Source: CAYVUI01 sp964454745
Lineage (GTDB): Bacteria; Planctomycetota; Phycisphaerae; Sedimentisphaerales; Anaerohalosphaeraceae
DNA length: 32,872 bases
Reading direction: 5' to 3'
NCBI GenBank assembly: GCA_964454745.1
Contig: CAYVUI010000043.1
Span: 1-32,872 of the forward strand
Both the position numbers and the translations under genes were made by a program. The stretch's first letter is position 1, and the number at the start of each line of letters is the position of its first letter. This document shows, one piece after another, positions 16,643 through 25,098 of this stretch. The notes beneath the pieces are model-generated. The model searched no databases. It had not been told where the DNA came from and worked only from the letters and a program-made list of their open reading frames with translations.

Positions 16643-17581
16643 ATGAAGCGATTCGCATTGACAGGACTGGCCGGATACATTGCACCTCGCCATTTGCAGG
16701 CGATCCGGGAGACGGGCAACGTACTCACCGCCGCGCTGGACCCGAATGATTCCGTCGGGATCATCGACCGGTATTTTCCGGACGCGGATTTTTTCACGGA
16801 ATTTGAACGGTTTGACCGCCACCTCGAAAAACTCAAACGCATCGAGGAGAAACGGATCGAGTACTTGACAGTGTGCAGCCCCAATTACCTCCACGATGCC
16901 CATGTACGCTTTGGCCTGCGGATCGGGGCGGATGTGATCTGCGAAAAACCGCTGGTGCTCAATCCCTGGAATGTGGACGCACTCGCGGAGACTGCCCGCG
17001 AGAGCGGAAGGAAAATCAACGTCATCATGCAGCTTCGCCTTCATGAAGCAGTCGGTAAACTCCGCGAAGCAATTGCCGCACAAAACAATTCCGGCAAACA
17101 CGAGGTCGAGCTGACGTATATCGCACCGCGGGGCAGGTGGTATTCGTATTCCTGGAAAGGCCAGGAGCCCAAATCCGGGGGGATCGCGACCAATATCGGC
17201 ATCCACTTTTTCGACCTGCTCGGTTGGGTCTTCGGCCCGGTAGAGCGAAACGCGGTCCATCTCCGCGATGAGCGTCGGGCGGCAGGTTACATGGAACTTG
17301 CCCGCGCCAAGGTCAAGTGGTTTCTCAGCCTGAATCGAAACGATCTGCCCGCCGGGGAGGCAACGGCCGCCAGTTGTAAACGCCTTCGGGTAGACGGCGA
17401 AGAGATCGACCTTTCCACCGGGTTTGAAACCCTTCACACCGAAAGCTACCGACACATCCTCGCCGGGCAGGGCTTTGGCCCCGAAGATGTGAAACAATCC
17501 ATCGAGACGGTTACCCAGATCAGAGTCATCGACCCGAAGCCGGGAGCGAGAGAAGAAAAACACGACTTTTTGAAATCATAA
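16643..17581 (+). CDS. Gfo/Idh/MocA-family oxidoreductase, WlbA/WbpB-like
   Basis: The 312-residue protein resembles WlbA/WbpB, which oxidises C3 of UDP-N-acetylglucosaminuronate before transamination. It has an N-terminal Rossmann start (FALTGLAGYIAPRH), the family CEKPLV motif with K102, and a catalytic-region GIHFFDLLGW with H188. The segment APRGRWYSYSWKG (161-173) is also characteristic of this subfamily. It lies 35 bases after the 4-epimerase gene and 63 bases before a DegT-type aminotransferase, exactly the WlbA-WlbC order. The UDP-HexNAc dehydrogenase and the acetyltransferase of the full pathway are not in the window. Ribosome-binding site is weak. Confidence 0.87.
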   Translation: MKRFALTGLAGYIAPRHLQAIRETGNVLTAALDPNDSVGIIDRYFPDADFFTEFERFDRHLEKLKRIEEKRIEYLTVCSPNYLHDAHVRFGLRIGADVICEKPLVLNPWNVDALAETARESGRKINVIMQLRLHEAVGKLREAIAAQNNSGKHEVELTYIAPRGRWYSYSWKGQEPKSGGIATNIGIHFFDLLGWVFGPVERNAVHLRDERRAAGYMELARAKVKWFLSLNRNDLPAGEATAASCKRLRVDGEEIDLSTGFETLHTESYRHILAGQGFGPEDVKQSIETVTQIRVIDPKPGAREEKHDFLKS

Positions 17582-17583
17582 TT

Positions 17584-17604
17584 AAGGGGCCACAAGCCCT
17601 TTTT
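17584..17604 (+). terminator. Weak terminator or attenuator between the oxidoreductase and aminotransferase genes
   Basis: AAGGGGC (17584-17590) pairs with GCCCTTT (17596-17602), including one G-T wobble, around the loop CACAA. Only two further T follow the stem. It sits three bases after the oxidoreductase stop and may reduce, not abolish, read-through into the aminotransferase gene. Confidence 0.4.
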
Positions 17605-17644
17605 CGTATATGTAACGGAGTTTATTTTTATCATGGAGTGATTT

Positions 17645-18745
17645 ATGCAGGTTCCATTGCTTGATTTAAAGGGACAGTATGAAACGATCCGCGAGGACAT
17701 CCTCACGGCGGTAACCGAAGTGCTCGATTCGCAGATCTGCATCGGCGGGCCGAAGGTAAAGGCCCTCGAAGAGGCCGTCGCCAAAGTCAGCGGCTGTCAG
17801 TACGGCATCGGCGTTTCCAGCGGGACCGACGCCCTGCTCAACGCCCTGATGAGCCTCGACATCGGGCCCGGTGACGAAGTCATTACGACACCGTTTACCT
17901 TTTTCGCCACCGCCGGCAGCATCGTCCGCGCAGGTGCCAAGCCGGTCTTCGTAGACATCGATCCTGAGACCTACAACATCGATCCCGCCCAGATTGAAAA
18001 GGCGATCACCAAGCGGACCCGCGCGATCATGCCCGTGCACCTGTTCGGCCAGATGGCCGATATGGACCCGATTATGCAGGCCGCCGGCTCGTACAGCCTT
18101 GCGGTGATCGAAGATGCCGCCCAGGCAATTACGGCAACCTACAAGGGCAAACCCGCCGGCTCGTTCGGCACTGCGGGCTGCTTTAGTTTTTATCCGTCCA
18201 AGAACCTCGGCGGTATCGGCGACGGCGGCATGGTCGTGACCAACGACGAGGCGCTGTACAAACGCTGCCTGATCATGCGAAACCACGGCAACGACATCAA
18301 GTATTTCCATCAGTACGTCGGCGGAAATTTCCGGCTCGATCCCATCCAGGCGGCGGCCCTGCTGGTCAAGCTGGAAAAGCTCGATTCCTGGAGCAAGGCA
18401 CGCCAGAAAAACGCGGCCCATTACAATAAGCGGTTCAAGGGGGCTGCGATTACAACCCCGATCATTCGTGACAACTGCGAGAGCATTTACAACCAGTACG
18501 TCATCCGCGTACCCAAACGCGATGCCATGCTCGAACATCTGCGGGCGAACAATATCGGCTGCGTGATTTATTACCCGCTGTGCCTGCACCTTCAGCAATG
18601 CTTTGAATACCTCGAATACAAGGAAGGTGATTTCCCGCACGCGGAGCAGGCAAGCAAAGAGGTTCTGGCCCTTCCGATTTACCCGGAACTGACCGATGAG
18701 ATGCTCGACTATGTGGCAGACATGGTCCTTGATTTCCTGGACTGA
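17645..18745 (+). CDS. DegT/DnrJ/EryC1/StrS-family sugar aminotransferase, WbpE/WlbC-like
   Basis: The 366-residue PLP enzyme has the family start VPLLDLKGQY and GVSSGTDAL (56-64). D157 in IEDAAQ is the predicted PLP-pyridine contact and K186 in FYPSKNLGG the Schiff-base lysine. The context, directly after a WlbA-like oxidase, suggests it aminates a 3-keto sugar nucleotide to a 3-amino uronic acid derivative. GGAG about seven bases before the ATG is a good ribosome-binding site. Other sugar aminotransferases of the family (for example 4-amino transferases) remain possible. Family assignment is secure. Confidence 0.92.
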   Translation: MQVPLLDLKGQYETIREDILTAVTEVLDSQICIGGPKVKALEEAVAKVSGCQYGIGVSSGTDALLNALMSLDIGPGDEVITTPFTFFATAGSIVRAGAKPVFVDIDPETYNIDPAQIEKAITKRTRAIMPVHLFGQMADMDPIMQAAGSYSLAVIEDAAQAITATYKGKPAGSFGTAGCFSFYPSKNLGGIGDGGMVVTNDEALYKRCLIMRNHGNDIKYFHQYVGGNFRLDPIQAAALLVKLEKLDSWSKARQKNAAHYNKRFKGAAITTPIIRDNCESIYNQYVIRVPKRDAMLEHLRANNIGCVIYYPLCLHLQQCFEYLEYKEGDFPHAEQASKEVLALPIYPELTDEMLDYVADMVLDFLD

Positions 18746-18838
18746 TCGTCAGCTATACCCTTTAGGGTAGTAAATTTCCGCGAGGAAAGTTGTAATTTGT
18801 TATTCCCAGGTTATTTACCGCGAATAAACCGAGAATTT

Positions 18839-19396
18839 TCAATCAGTAGCACTATATCTATCAAAAGCTTCTGAAAACTCTTGAATGAACAGATAGGGTG
18901 GATCATTACCCACCCGCCGCTTGAGCACTTTTTCGGTTTCAGGATCAACGACCACCGTGGTCGGCTCATAGTTATACTCAAGCTTTTTGCTGATCTGCTC
19001 GTATTCGGAATTGAGGACGTTCATCTTGACGGGAACAAAATGCTCTTCAACAAAATCGATTACGGCGGTGCTGGTAAACGTTTGCTCAAACAGCAGCCGG
19101 GTGTATTCCTGGTTGATCGGCTCCTTGTACATAACCACCATCAGCAGCTTATCCTGCTGCTGGGCGGCCTGGCGGGCCTGTTCATATGACATCGCCCAGT
19201 TCATCTGGGGCCCCTTGCGGTTAAAAATCGTGACTATCACAAACAGGACAAACACCGCCGCAAACATCCACAGGGCCTTGGAATCGGAGGATTTTTTCCT
19301 TTTTTTCGCTTTCCCGGCCGGGGGTACTTGTGCGGCTGAATTTTGAGCCGAATTCTCTTGCTGCGGTGTGCTCGCAGGATTCTGCTGATCGTTCAC
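18839..19396 (-). CDS. Membrane-anchored thioredoxin-fold protein lacking cysteines
   Basis: The 185-residue protein starts with a polar Gln/Asn/Ser/Pro-rich segment, then a Lys/Arg patch and one transmembrane helix (about residues 41-58). The C-terminal domain is thioredoxin-like: AMSYEQARQAAQQQDKLLMV, then FVEEHFVPVKMNV and YEPTTVVVDPETEKV. Where thioredoxins carry CxxC it reads YKEPINQEY, so no redox activity is expected; no cysteine occurs in the protein. The GTG at 19396 is chosen because AAGGAG lies about nine bases upstream; an ATG at 19447 would add 17 residues but has no such site. It is divergent from the GT-C operon. Function unknown. Confidence 0.72.
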   Translation of the reverse strand: MNDQQNPASTPQQENSAQNSAAQVPPAGKAKKRKKSSDSKALWMFAAVFVLFVIVTIFNRKGPQMNWAMSYEQARQAAQQQDKLLMVVMYKEPINQEYTRLLFEQTFTSTAVIDFVEEHFVPVKMNVLNSEYEQISKKLEYNYEPTTVVVDPETEKVLKRRVGNDPPYLFIQEFSEAFDRYSATD

Positions 19397-19472
19397 GGTT
19401 TTGAACTCCTTTTTAGGATATTGATCTCTGAAAGCTAATAATAACATCTTTTTCAGGTCTACATTGTCATTA

Positions 19473-19502
19473 TCGACATTACACCTGCGATCATTTTATA
19501 TT
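19473..19502 (+). promoter_or_regulatory. Candidate promoter of the GT-C/UbiA operon
   Basis: TCGACA (19473-19478) and TATATT (19497-19502) are 18 bases apart. Transcription would begin near 19509, after the ATG at 19504, which supports use of the downstream GTG at 19531 as translation start. Confidence 0.42.
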
Positions 19503-19530
19503 TATGGCTGAAAAAATCAAGGGGATAGCG

Positions 19531-21075
19531 GTGTCAAATCGACTTCGGGCCTGGCTGGCCGTATTTGCCTGTGCATTTGTGCTCTACTGGGCGACCTGCG
19601 CGGCCCATGTCGTCTGGCAGGATAGCGGTTTCCTCTCTTATCGCGTGCTCGACGGTGACCTGACCGGTATCATGGGCGTCGCGCTGTCGCACCCGCTGTA
19701 TATCGCCCTCGGGATCGTTCTGGACCGTATCGGCGGCCACCTTGGCTACCTGCTCAATGTCATGTCCGCCTTTTTCGGGGCGATTACGGTCGCAAATGTC
19801 TATCTGCTCCTGCGAAGCTGGGGCCTGCAGCGAATTACCGCCCAAAATCTGCCCTCACGCCCTGTCCGGGCCGGTACTTTGGTTGGCACGATCAGCGTAG
19901 CTGTCGCCTGGACCTTCTGGTGGCACTGCACTGTCGCAGAGGTCTACACGCTCTACACGGCCCTGATGACCTTTGAGCTGCTCGGAATCCTCTGGTTTCT
20001 GCAATCCGGCAATAAACGCTGGCTGTTCTTCGCGGTTCTGATTAATGGTATCGCCTTTTCGAACCACTTGTGGGCCATCTTCGGCCTCGGGACTATCGGC
20101 CTGCTCGGTATCTGGCTGCTGATCTCGAAAAAAATCAACTGGAGGGATGTCATCCTCTGCGGGGCACTCTGGATTCTCGGGGCAAGCCTGCTGATTTACG
20201 TAACTTTTGAAGATTTTCCCCAGACAAACAACTGGTCTGAAACGATCCGGGGCGTCTTTTTCGGGCGATTGTGGGAAAACGCGGTCCTGAATTCAAGGGT
20301 CACCGCCCGCATTGCGGTCGAGAATTTCCTGTTTATCGGACTCAATTTCGCTACACCGCTGATTTTGCTGCTTCCGTGGGGCCTTTGCCGGGCCGTCCGG
20401 CAGAAAAAGGACCTCTTTGGCTGGGTTCTTGCCCTTGAGGCCCTGCTCTATTTCGGATTCGCCTTCCGTTATACGGTCGTGGATCGATTCGCCTTTTTCA
20501 TGCCCTTCTACGTATTCGGCGGCATTTTTATCGGCCTCGGTACAATGGCCCTGCTCCAGCGAGTCCAAAAACCACAGCTTAGCTGGCTGCTGCTGGCCCT
20601 GGCGGTTATGCCCGTCGCTGTCTATGCCGTCGCACCCACGCTGGGCCGACGCTATTATCCCGCTCTCGGTCAGCGTCGAAGCCGCCCCTACCGCGACGAA
20701 TTCGTCTACTACCTCCAGCCGTTTAAAACCGGCTACGACGGGGCCTACCGCTTTTCCAAAGAGGCACTGGAGGCCATGGAACCCGGGGCGATTCTCTACG
20801 CAGACTCTACCACCATGCATACCCTGATGTTCGTCCAGCAATCTCACAACATCCGCCGGGACGTACACATCGTTTCAGACCATTATCAATCCGAAGGTTC
20901 TCCCGAATTTAATGAGGAAACATTCAAGGCCCTCCTGAAGCAGTACGATATTTATGTAGTAAGCCCCCAGCAGGGATACTGCCCGGAGTTTATCCTGGAC
21001 AATTATCGGACGGCGCCCAAAGGCGTAATCCACAAGGTGCTCGATGAGCCTGCATCGCAGGAGGCAGAAAACTGA
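19531..21075 (+). CDS. DUF2723-family integral membrane glycosyltransferase (GT-C fold), copy 1
   Basis: The 514-residue polytopic protein matches DUF2723, a family related to protein O-mannosyltransferases and other polyprenyl-phosphate-sugar-dependent GT-C enzymes. After the first helix comes WQDSG (29-33), whose aspartate fits the catalytic acid of the first periplasmic loop, then HPLY (54-57). About ten hydrophobic helices and a C-terminal soluble domain follow. The GTG at 19531 has AAGGGGA five bases upstream; the alternative ATG at 19504 has no ribosome-binding site and would precede the predicted transcript start. The gene overlaps the next (UbiA-like) by 32 bases. Probably transfers a sugar from a lipid carrier; acceptor unknown. 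Confidence 0.85.
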   Translation: MSNRLRAWLAVFACAFVLYWATCAAHVVWQDSGFLSYRVLDGDLTGIMGVALSHPLYIALGIVLDRIGGHLGYLLNVMSAFFGAITVANVYLLLRSWGLQRITAQNLPSRPVRAGTLVGTISVAVAWTFWWHCTVAEVYTLYTALMTFELLGILWFLQSGNKRWLFFAVLINGIAFSNHLWAIFGLGTIGLLGIWLLISKKINWRDVILCGALWILGASLLIYVTFEDFPQTNNWSETIRGVFFGRLWENAVLNSRVTARIAVENFLFIGLNFATPLILLLPWGLCRAVRQKKDLFGWVLALEALLYFGFAFRYTVVDRFAFFMPFYVFGGIFIGLGTMALLQRVQKPQLSWLLLALAVMPVAVYAVAPTLGRRYYPALGQRRSRPYRDEFVYYLQPFKTGYDGAYRFSKEALEAMEPGAILYADSTTMHTLMFVQQSHNIRRDVHIVSDHYQSEGSPEFNEETFKALLKQYDIYVVSPQQGYCPEFILDNYRTAPKGVIHKVLDEPASQEAEN

Positions 21076-22006
21076 CGCTATCGATCGGACCCGCGTGAAA
21101 GCAGAAAAATACATACGCATCGCCCGGCCGCGACACTGGATCAAGAACATCGTCGTCTTCATCCCGGTGGTCTTCAGCATGCGCATGCTCGAAGCCAGGG
21201 CCGAACTGTTGACCATTTTGACTGCGGCGGCGTTTTGCTTCGCGTCGTCTTTTGTCTATATCCTCAACGACCTTCGCGACCGGGACATCGACCGCCTGCA
21301 CCCGCTCAAAAAAGACCGACCCCTGGCCAGCGGCGCGCTGACTCCAAAGCAGGCGATAATCGAGGCTTTTTTCTTCCTGGCCGCCGGGGCAATCATATGT
21401 CTCTTCCTCGGGCCGCTGGTGTCCCTGGTCATCGGTGCTTATGTCCTGATGCAAATCCTGTATAGCTGGCGGCTCAAACGCCTGCCGATCCTCGATGTCA
21501 TCATTATCGCACTGGGTTTCGTCCTGCGGGCCCTGGGCGGCGTGGTTGCCATCCGCGGCGAGATCAGCCCGTGGCTGTTTATCTGCATGTTCACCCTGTG
21601 GCTGTTCATGGGCTTTTGCAAGCGGTACAACGAGGTCGTCACGATCGGCAACGCCGAGGCGGCCCACGCGCACCGTTCTACGCTGACGGATTATTCGCCC
21701 TACCTGCTGACGCACCTGATTACCGTTTCGGCGGGTATTGCGGTCCTGTCGTTTCTGCTGTATTCACTCTCGGATTCCACTGTCGAGAGAATCGGTTCGC
21801 CGATGTTCATTTACACGCTGCCCATCGTGGTCTACGCGGTCTTCCGCTTTGCGATGCTCTCGATGCAGGGCCGCTTTTCCGATCCGACGGATATCATCCT
21901 TCGCGACCGCGGCTTTCAGGTAACTACCGGGCTGTGGATCCTGCTGGCGGTGTGTATCATTTTCTTCGGCCGGGACATCATAGCCTGGCTAAACGCCTGG
22001 TATTAG
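21044..22006 (+). CDS. UbiA-family prenyltransferase, decaprenyl-phosphate phosphoribosyltransferase-like
   Basis: The 320-residue membrane protein carries RPRHWIKN (28-35) and the first Asp-rich motif NDLRDRDID (75-83) followed by HPLKKDRPLASG (86-97). These are the signature of decaprenyl-phosphate phosphoribosyltransferase (DPPR synthase)-like UbiA enzymes. A second polar cluster FCKRYNEV (191-198) lies in the middle of the protein. In mycobacteria this activity makes the polyprenyl-phosphate pentose precursor of arabinan. Eight or so helices are visible. It overlaps the preceding GT-C gene by 32 bases, so tight coupling is likely. DprE1/DprE2 epimerase genes are not in the window, so the final lipid-linked sugar is unclear. 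Confidence 0.9.
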   Translation: MSLHRRRQKTDAIDRTRVKAEKYIRIARPRHWIKNIVVFIPVVFSMRMLEARAELLTILTAAAFCFASSFVYILNDLRDRDIDRLHPLKKDRPLASGALTPKQAIIEAFFFLAAGAIICLFLGPLVSLVIGAYVLMQILYSWRLKRLPILDVIIIALGFVLRALGGVVAIRGEISPWLFICMFTLWLFMGFCKRYNEVVTIGNAEAAHAHRSTLTDYSPYLLTHLITVSAGIAVLSFLLYSLSDSTVERIGSPMFIYTLPIVVYAVFRFAMLSMQGRFSDPTDIILRDRGFQVTTGLWILLAVCIIFFGRDIIAWLNAWY

Positions 22007-22040
22007 GAGCATACCCCTGGAACCGCACAGCGAACACATC

Positions 22041-22748
22041 ATGCCCCAGGCACTGGACACGCCGGCCTCTACAGGCGGATACGATCCTTCCGTCCTTTGC
22101 CGCATGGCAGACGAGATCGGCAAGCACCTGTCCGGCTTTGAACGCTTTAAAATCAAATACCGACCGCGTATCTGCCCTTTTCATGTACTGATGGATTATG
22201 TCCCGGTCGGGGCAAGAGTGCTGGATATCGGATCGGGCATGGGCCTGTGGCTTTTGCTGATTAGCCGGGCCGGAATTCTCGGCTCCGGGCTTGGGATCGA
22301 AGTACACCGCCAACTGGCAGAAACCGCCAATCGCCTCGCAAGCGAAAGAGACTCGCTCAACTTTCAATACAACCAACCCGATCAGCCCTGGCCCTCAGGA
22401 GACTTTGACTGCCTGACCCTGATCGACGTTTTGCACCATGTACCCCGCAACGGGCAGGAAGAATTCCTCGCAAGAATCAAGCAGACCGGGGCCCGCCGGG
22501 TGATCTTCAAGGATATCGATTCAAGTGCCGTTTTCGGGGCCGCGATGAACACCCTCCACGACCTTGCCGTCAGCGTCCAGATCCCCAAATACCCGGACCC
22601 GCAAAAAGTCACGGATACCCTTGAAAACATGGGCTACACCATAGTCGCATCCCGGAAAATCCGCATGCTCTGGTATCCCCATTACTACATCGTAGCCGAC
22701 CTGGCAAAAGACGAACCGAACAATCAAACCACCATCGAAGAAGCATGA
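22041..22748 (+). CDS. Class I SAM-dependent methyltransferase
   Basis: The 235-residue protein has the SAM-binding motif VLDIGSGMG (60-68), an acidic residue E87 at the end of the second strand (GLGIEVH) and the motif IV-like DCLTLIDVLHHVP. It is a soluble Rossmann-fold methyltransferase of unknown substrate; its position between UbiA-like and DUF2723 genes suggests a glycan or lipid-linked sugar. The ATG at 22041 has no good ribosome-binding site. A strong AGGAG at 22005-22009 is placed seven bases before an in-frame CTG at 22017, which would add eight residues. Its stop overlaps the next start in an ATGA arrangement. Confidence 0.86.
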   Translation: MPQALDTPASTGGYDPSVLCRMADEIGKHLSGFERFKIKYRPRICPFHVLMDYVPVGARVLDIGSGMGLWLLLISRAGILGSGLGIEVHRQLAETANRLASERDSLNFQYNQPDQPWPSGDFDCLTLIDVLHHVPRNGQEEFLARIKQTGARRVIFKDIDSSAVFGAAMNTLHDLAVSVQIPKYPDPQKVTDTLENMGYTIVASRKIRMLWYPHYYIVADLAKDEPNNQTTIEEA

Positions 22749-24343
22749 CAGACTCTAACCAAACAATTGAATCAGCCGAAAGCATGGAAGAAGCCGCCAT
22801 CCCCACTTCCAGCCTCTCCGGCCAGCGGATCTGGATCGGCTGGCTGACGGTCTTTGTCGCCGTAGGGGCATTGTACCTTTTCACTCTCGCGCCGGGCATT
22901 ACCTGGCAGGACCAGGGTGACTTCCAGTACGCCGCAGCGAAAAAAATCCTCGAAGACCCCGGCGACGCCGTTCGGGTGCACCCGCTGTACGTCCTGCTCT
23001 CACACTATGCCGGGCGAATAACCGGCATCTCCTATGCCAAAACCGCCAACTTCGTCAGCGCACTGATGGCCGTGATTACCGCGGCCAATGTCTATCTCAT
23101 CGCAGTCTTTTTGACCGGCCGACGCTGGGCCGGCCTTTTCGCAGGGCTCTTGATCTCGCTGACACATACATTCTGGTTCCTCGGCGTCCAGGCCCAGACC
23201 TACAGCACCGCCAATGCCATGATGACCGGCGGAATCCTCTGCTTTTTGTATTATCATATCCGCCGCCGCGGGGGCTGGGCATTCTGGATGGGCGTACTGT
23301 TCGGCCTTGGCTTTTCGACTCACATGATGAGCCAGATCGCTTTCGGGGCGATTATGATCTACCTGTCCTGGCGGGCAGTCGTGACACGGGATGTAAAATT
23401 TCACCATCTGTTCATTATCACCGGCGGCTGGTGCATTGGCGGTCTGCCGCAGTTTTACGTGCTCTGGAACGAATTCCTGCGCAATGAGAGCATCCCCGAA
23501 ACCATTGCCTCAGGGCTTTGGGGCCGCTGGGGCAGTGCGGTATTTAACGTCTCCAACCTGCCGAGGATGATTCAGCGCAGCGTCATGTTCTTCGGGCTCA
23601 ATTTCCTTACGCCGCTTGCAGCCCTGCTGCCTTTCGGGATATGGGCAAGCTTTCACAACGAAGGCGTAATGCAAAGAAAAAACCGGTTTTACAGCGGTCT
23701 TCTGCTGGCCCTGTGGATTCTCTACGGCCTGTTCGCTGTCCGTTACGATGTAAGGAATATGAACAACTTCTTCCTGCCGTTTTACATCATTTGCGCGGTG
23801 TATATCACCCTGGGCCTGATGTGGTTTAAGCAAAAGCTTGGCGGATGGGTCGTCCATTTAGGCGCGGTCCTGCTCGTACTGCTGCCCTTTACATATCCCC
23901 TCGCAGCCAATATCGTCAAAGCCAAAAACATCGAGATGGGTGTACGCAGAAAAATCCCCTACCGATACGAGTACCGCTACTACCTGGTCCCCTGGCAGCA
24001 GGGCCAGCACGGCCCCCGCCTGCTCGCGGAAAAAACGTTCGCCCTCCTGCCCGAAGGTTCCGTGCTTTATATCGACAGCACCGTGGAAACCGTGTTTGAA
24101 TACCCGCAGGAAATCGAAGGCGTTCGTGAAGACATCCGGCTTTTCGACCTCCATGAACACGACCTGAACCAGGCCGCGGCCCTGGCCCGCAACCACCGGC
24201 TGTATACGATAAACAACGTTGAACCCTATTATCCGCGATGGGCAAAAAAAGAATGGCTGATTCCCGTCCCTCTCGATGGGAACGAAGTCATCTACGAGAT
24301 CAAAATCCCACGCGGTGTTCAGGATGGAGGCCCCCGTGATTGA
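22745..24343 (+). CDS. DUF2723-family integral membrane glycosyltransferase (GT-C fold), copy 2
   Basis: This 532-residue paralogue of the protein at 19531 has a polar N-terminal tail (1-28), a first helix, then WQDQGDF (54-60) with the candidate catalytic D56, and HPLY (79-82). Around ten helices and a C-terminal soluble part follow. The family is thought to use polyprenyl-phosphate sugars on the outer face of the membrane; the acceptor may be protein or glycan. It starts within the stop of the methyltransferase gene (ATGA), and the next GT2 gene starts eight bases before its end. Two DUF2723 copies in one operon suggest two donor or acceptor specificities. Confidence 0.88.
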   Translation: MTDSNQTIESAESMEEAAIPTSSLSGQRIWIGWLTVFVAVGALYLFTLAPGITWQDQGDFQYAAAKKILEDPGDAVRVHPLYVLLSHYAGRITGISYAKTANFVSALMAVITAANVYLIAVFLTGRRWAGLFAGLLISLTHTFWFLGVQAQTYSTANAMMTGGILCFLYYHIRRRGGWAFWMGVLFGLGFSTHMMSQIAFGAIMIYLSWRAVVTRDVKFHHLFIITGGWCIGGLPQFYVLWNEFLRNESIPETIASGLWGRWGSAVFNVSNLPRMIQRSVMFFGLNFLTPLAALLPFGIWASFHNEGVMQRKNRFYSGLLLALWILYGLFAVRYDVRNMNNFFLPFYIICAVYITLGLMWFKQKLGGWVVHLGAVLLVLLPFTYPLAANIVKAKNIEMGVRRKIPYRYEYRYYLVPWQQGQHGPRLLAEKTFALLPEGSVLYIDSTVETVFEYPQEIEGVREDIRLFDLHEHDLNQAAALARNHRLYTINNVEPYYPRWAKKEWLIPVPLDGNEVIYEIKIPRGVQDGGPRD

Positions 24344-25067
24344 CACCGCCCAAATCAGGCTCGCAATCATCTGCCCGATGGCCAACGAAAAGGACAGCGC
24401 CGAAAAACTCGTGGACCAGGTACTGACCTGCTGTGATGGATTTCGCGAAGTTCGTTTTTTTGCCATCCTCGACAATGCCTGCAAGGACGGAACGGTGGAC
24501 TTGCTGCGTGAAAAAATGCAAGAGCAGCCGAATTTATGCGTCGTCTTCGCCCCGGAAAACCGCTGCGTGGTCGATGCCTATCTCCGCGGTTATCGCGAGG
24601 CACTCGATTGGAACGCTGACTGGATTCTCGAAATGGACGCAGGGTTCAGCCACCAGCCCGAGGATATCCCCAAATTTATTGAAGAGATGCAGAAAGGCCG
24701 CGACTGCGTTTTTGGTACGCGGTTCGCCAATGGCGGCACCATGGGTGACAGCCCGCTCAAACGAAAAATCGTCAGCCGCGGCGGCACCCTGCTGGCCAAT
24801 ACCCTGCTTGGTACCCGCCTTTCGGACATGACCAGCGGCTTTGAAATGTTCACCCGGCAGGCTCTCGAAGCAATCCTCGCCCGCGGCATCCGGTCCCGGG
24901 CCCATTTCTTCCAGACCGAGATCAAAACCTATGCCCGAAAAATGAACATCGCCGAGGTGGGTATCCGCTACAGCGCGCCCAGTGCCAGTGTGAATCAAAA
25001 GGTCATCGGCGATGCCTTCAGCAACCTCTTTCGCATGTTCCGCATGCGGATCACCGGAAAATTGTAA
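24336..25067 (+). CDS. Glycosyltransferase family 2, dolichyl/polyprenyl-phosphate-mannose-synthase-like
   Basis: The 243-residue soluble GT-A enzyme resembles single-domain dolichyl-phosphate mannose synthases. ILEMDAGFSHQPED (residues 97-111) is the DxD-region motif and SDMTSGFEMF (163-172) the conserved acceptor-side motif. The second aspartate of the classical DAD is glycine here. No transmembrane helix is present. The GTG at 24336 is chosen because GGAGG (24326-24330) lies five bases upstream; ATG 24324 and a start at 24276 are alternatives within the previous gene. It probably loads a hexose onto polyprenyl phosphate for the neighbouring GT-C enzymes; sugar identity is not shown. Confidence 0.88.
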   Translation: MIDTAQIRLAIICPMANEKDSAEKLVDQVLTCCDGFREVRFFAILDNACKDGTVDLLREKMQEQPNLCVVFAPENRCVVDAYLRGYREALDWNADWILEMDAGFSHQPEDIPKFIEEMQKGRDCVFGTRFANGGTMGDSPLKRKIVSRGGTLLANTLLGTRLSDMTSGFEMFTRQALEAILARGIRSRAHFFQTEIKTYARKMNIAEVGIRYSAPSASVNQKVIGDAFSNLFRMFRMRITGKL

Positions 25068-25098
25068 CCCTCAGCAATGAACAGGAGACTTGACGGCG

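Noticed and set aside
18756..18769. TACCCTTTAGGGTA palindrome after the aminotransferase gene as a terminator
   Set aside because: The loop is too small and no T tract follows on either strand.
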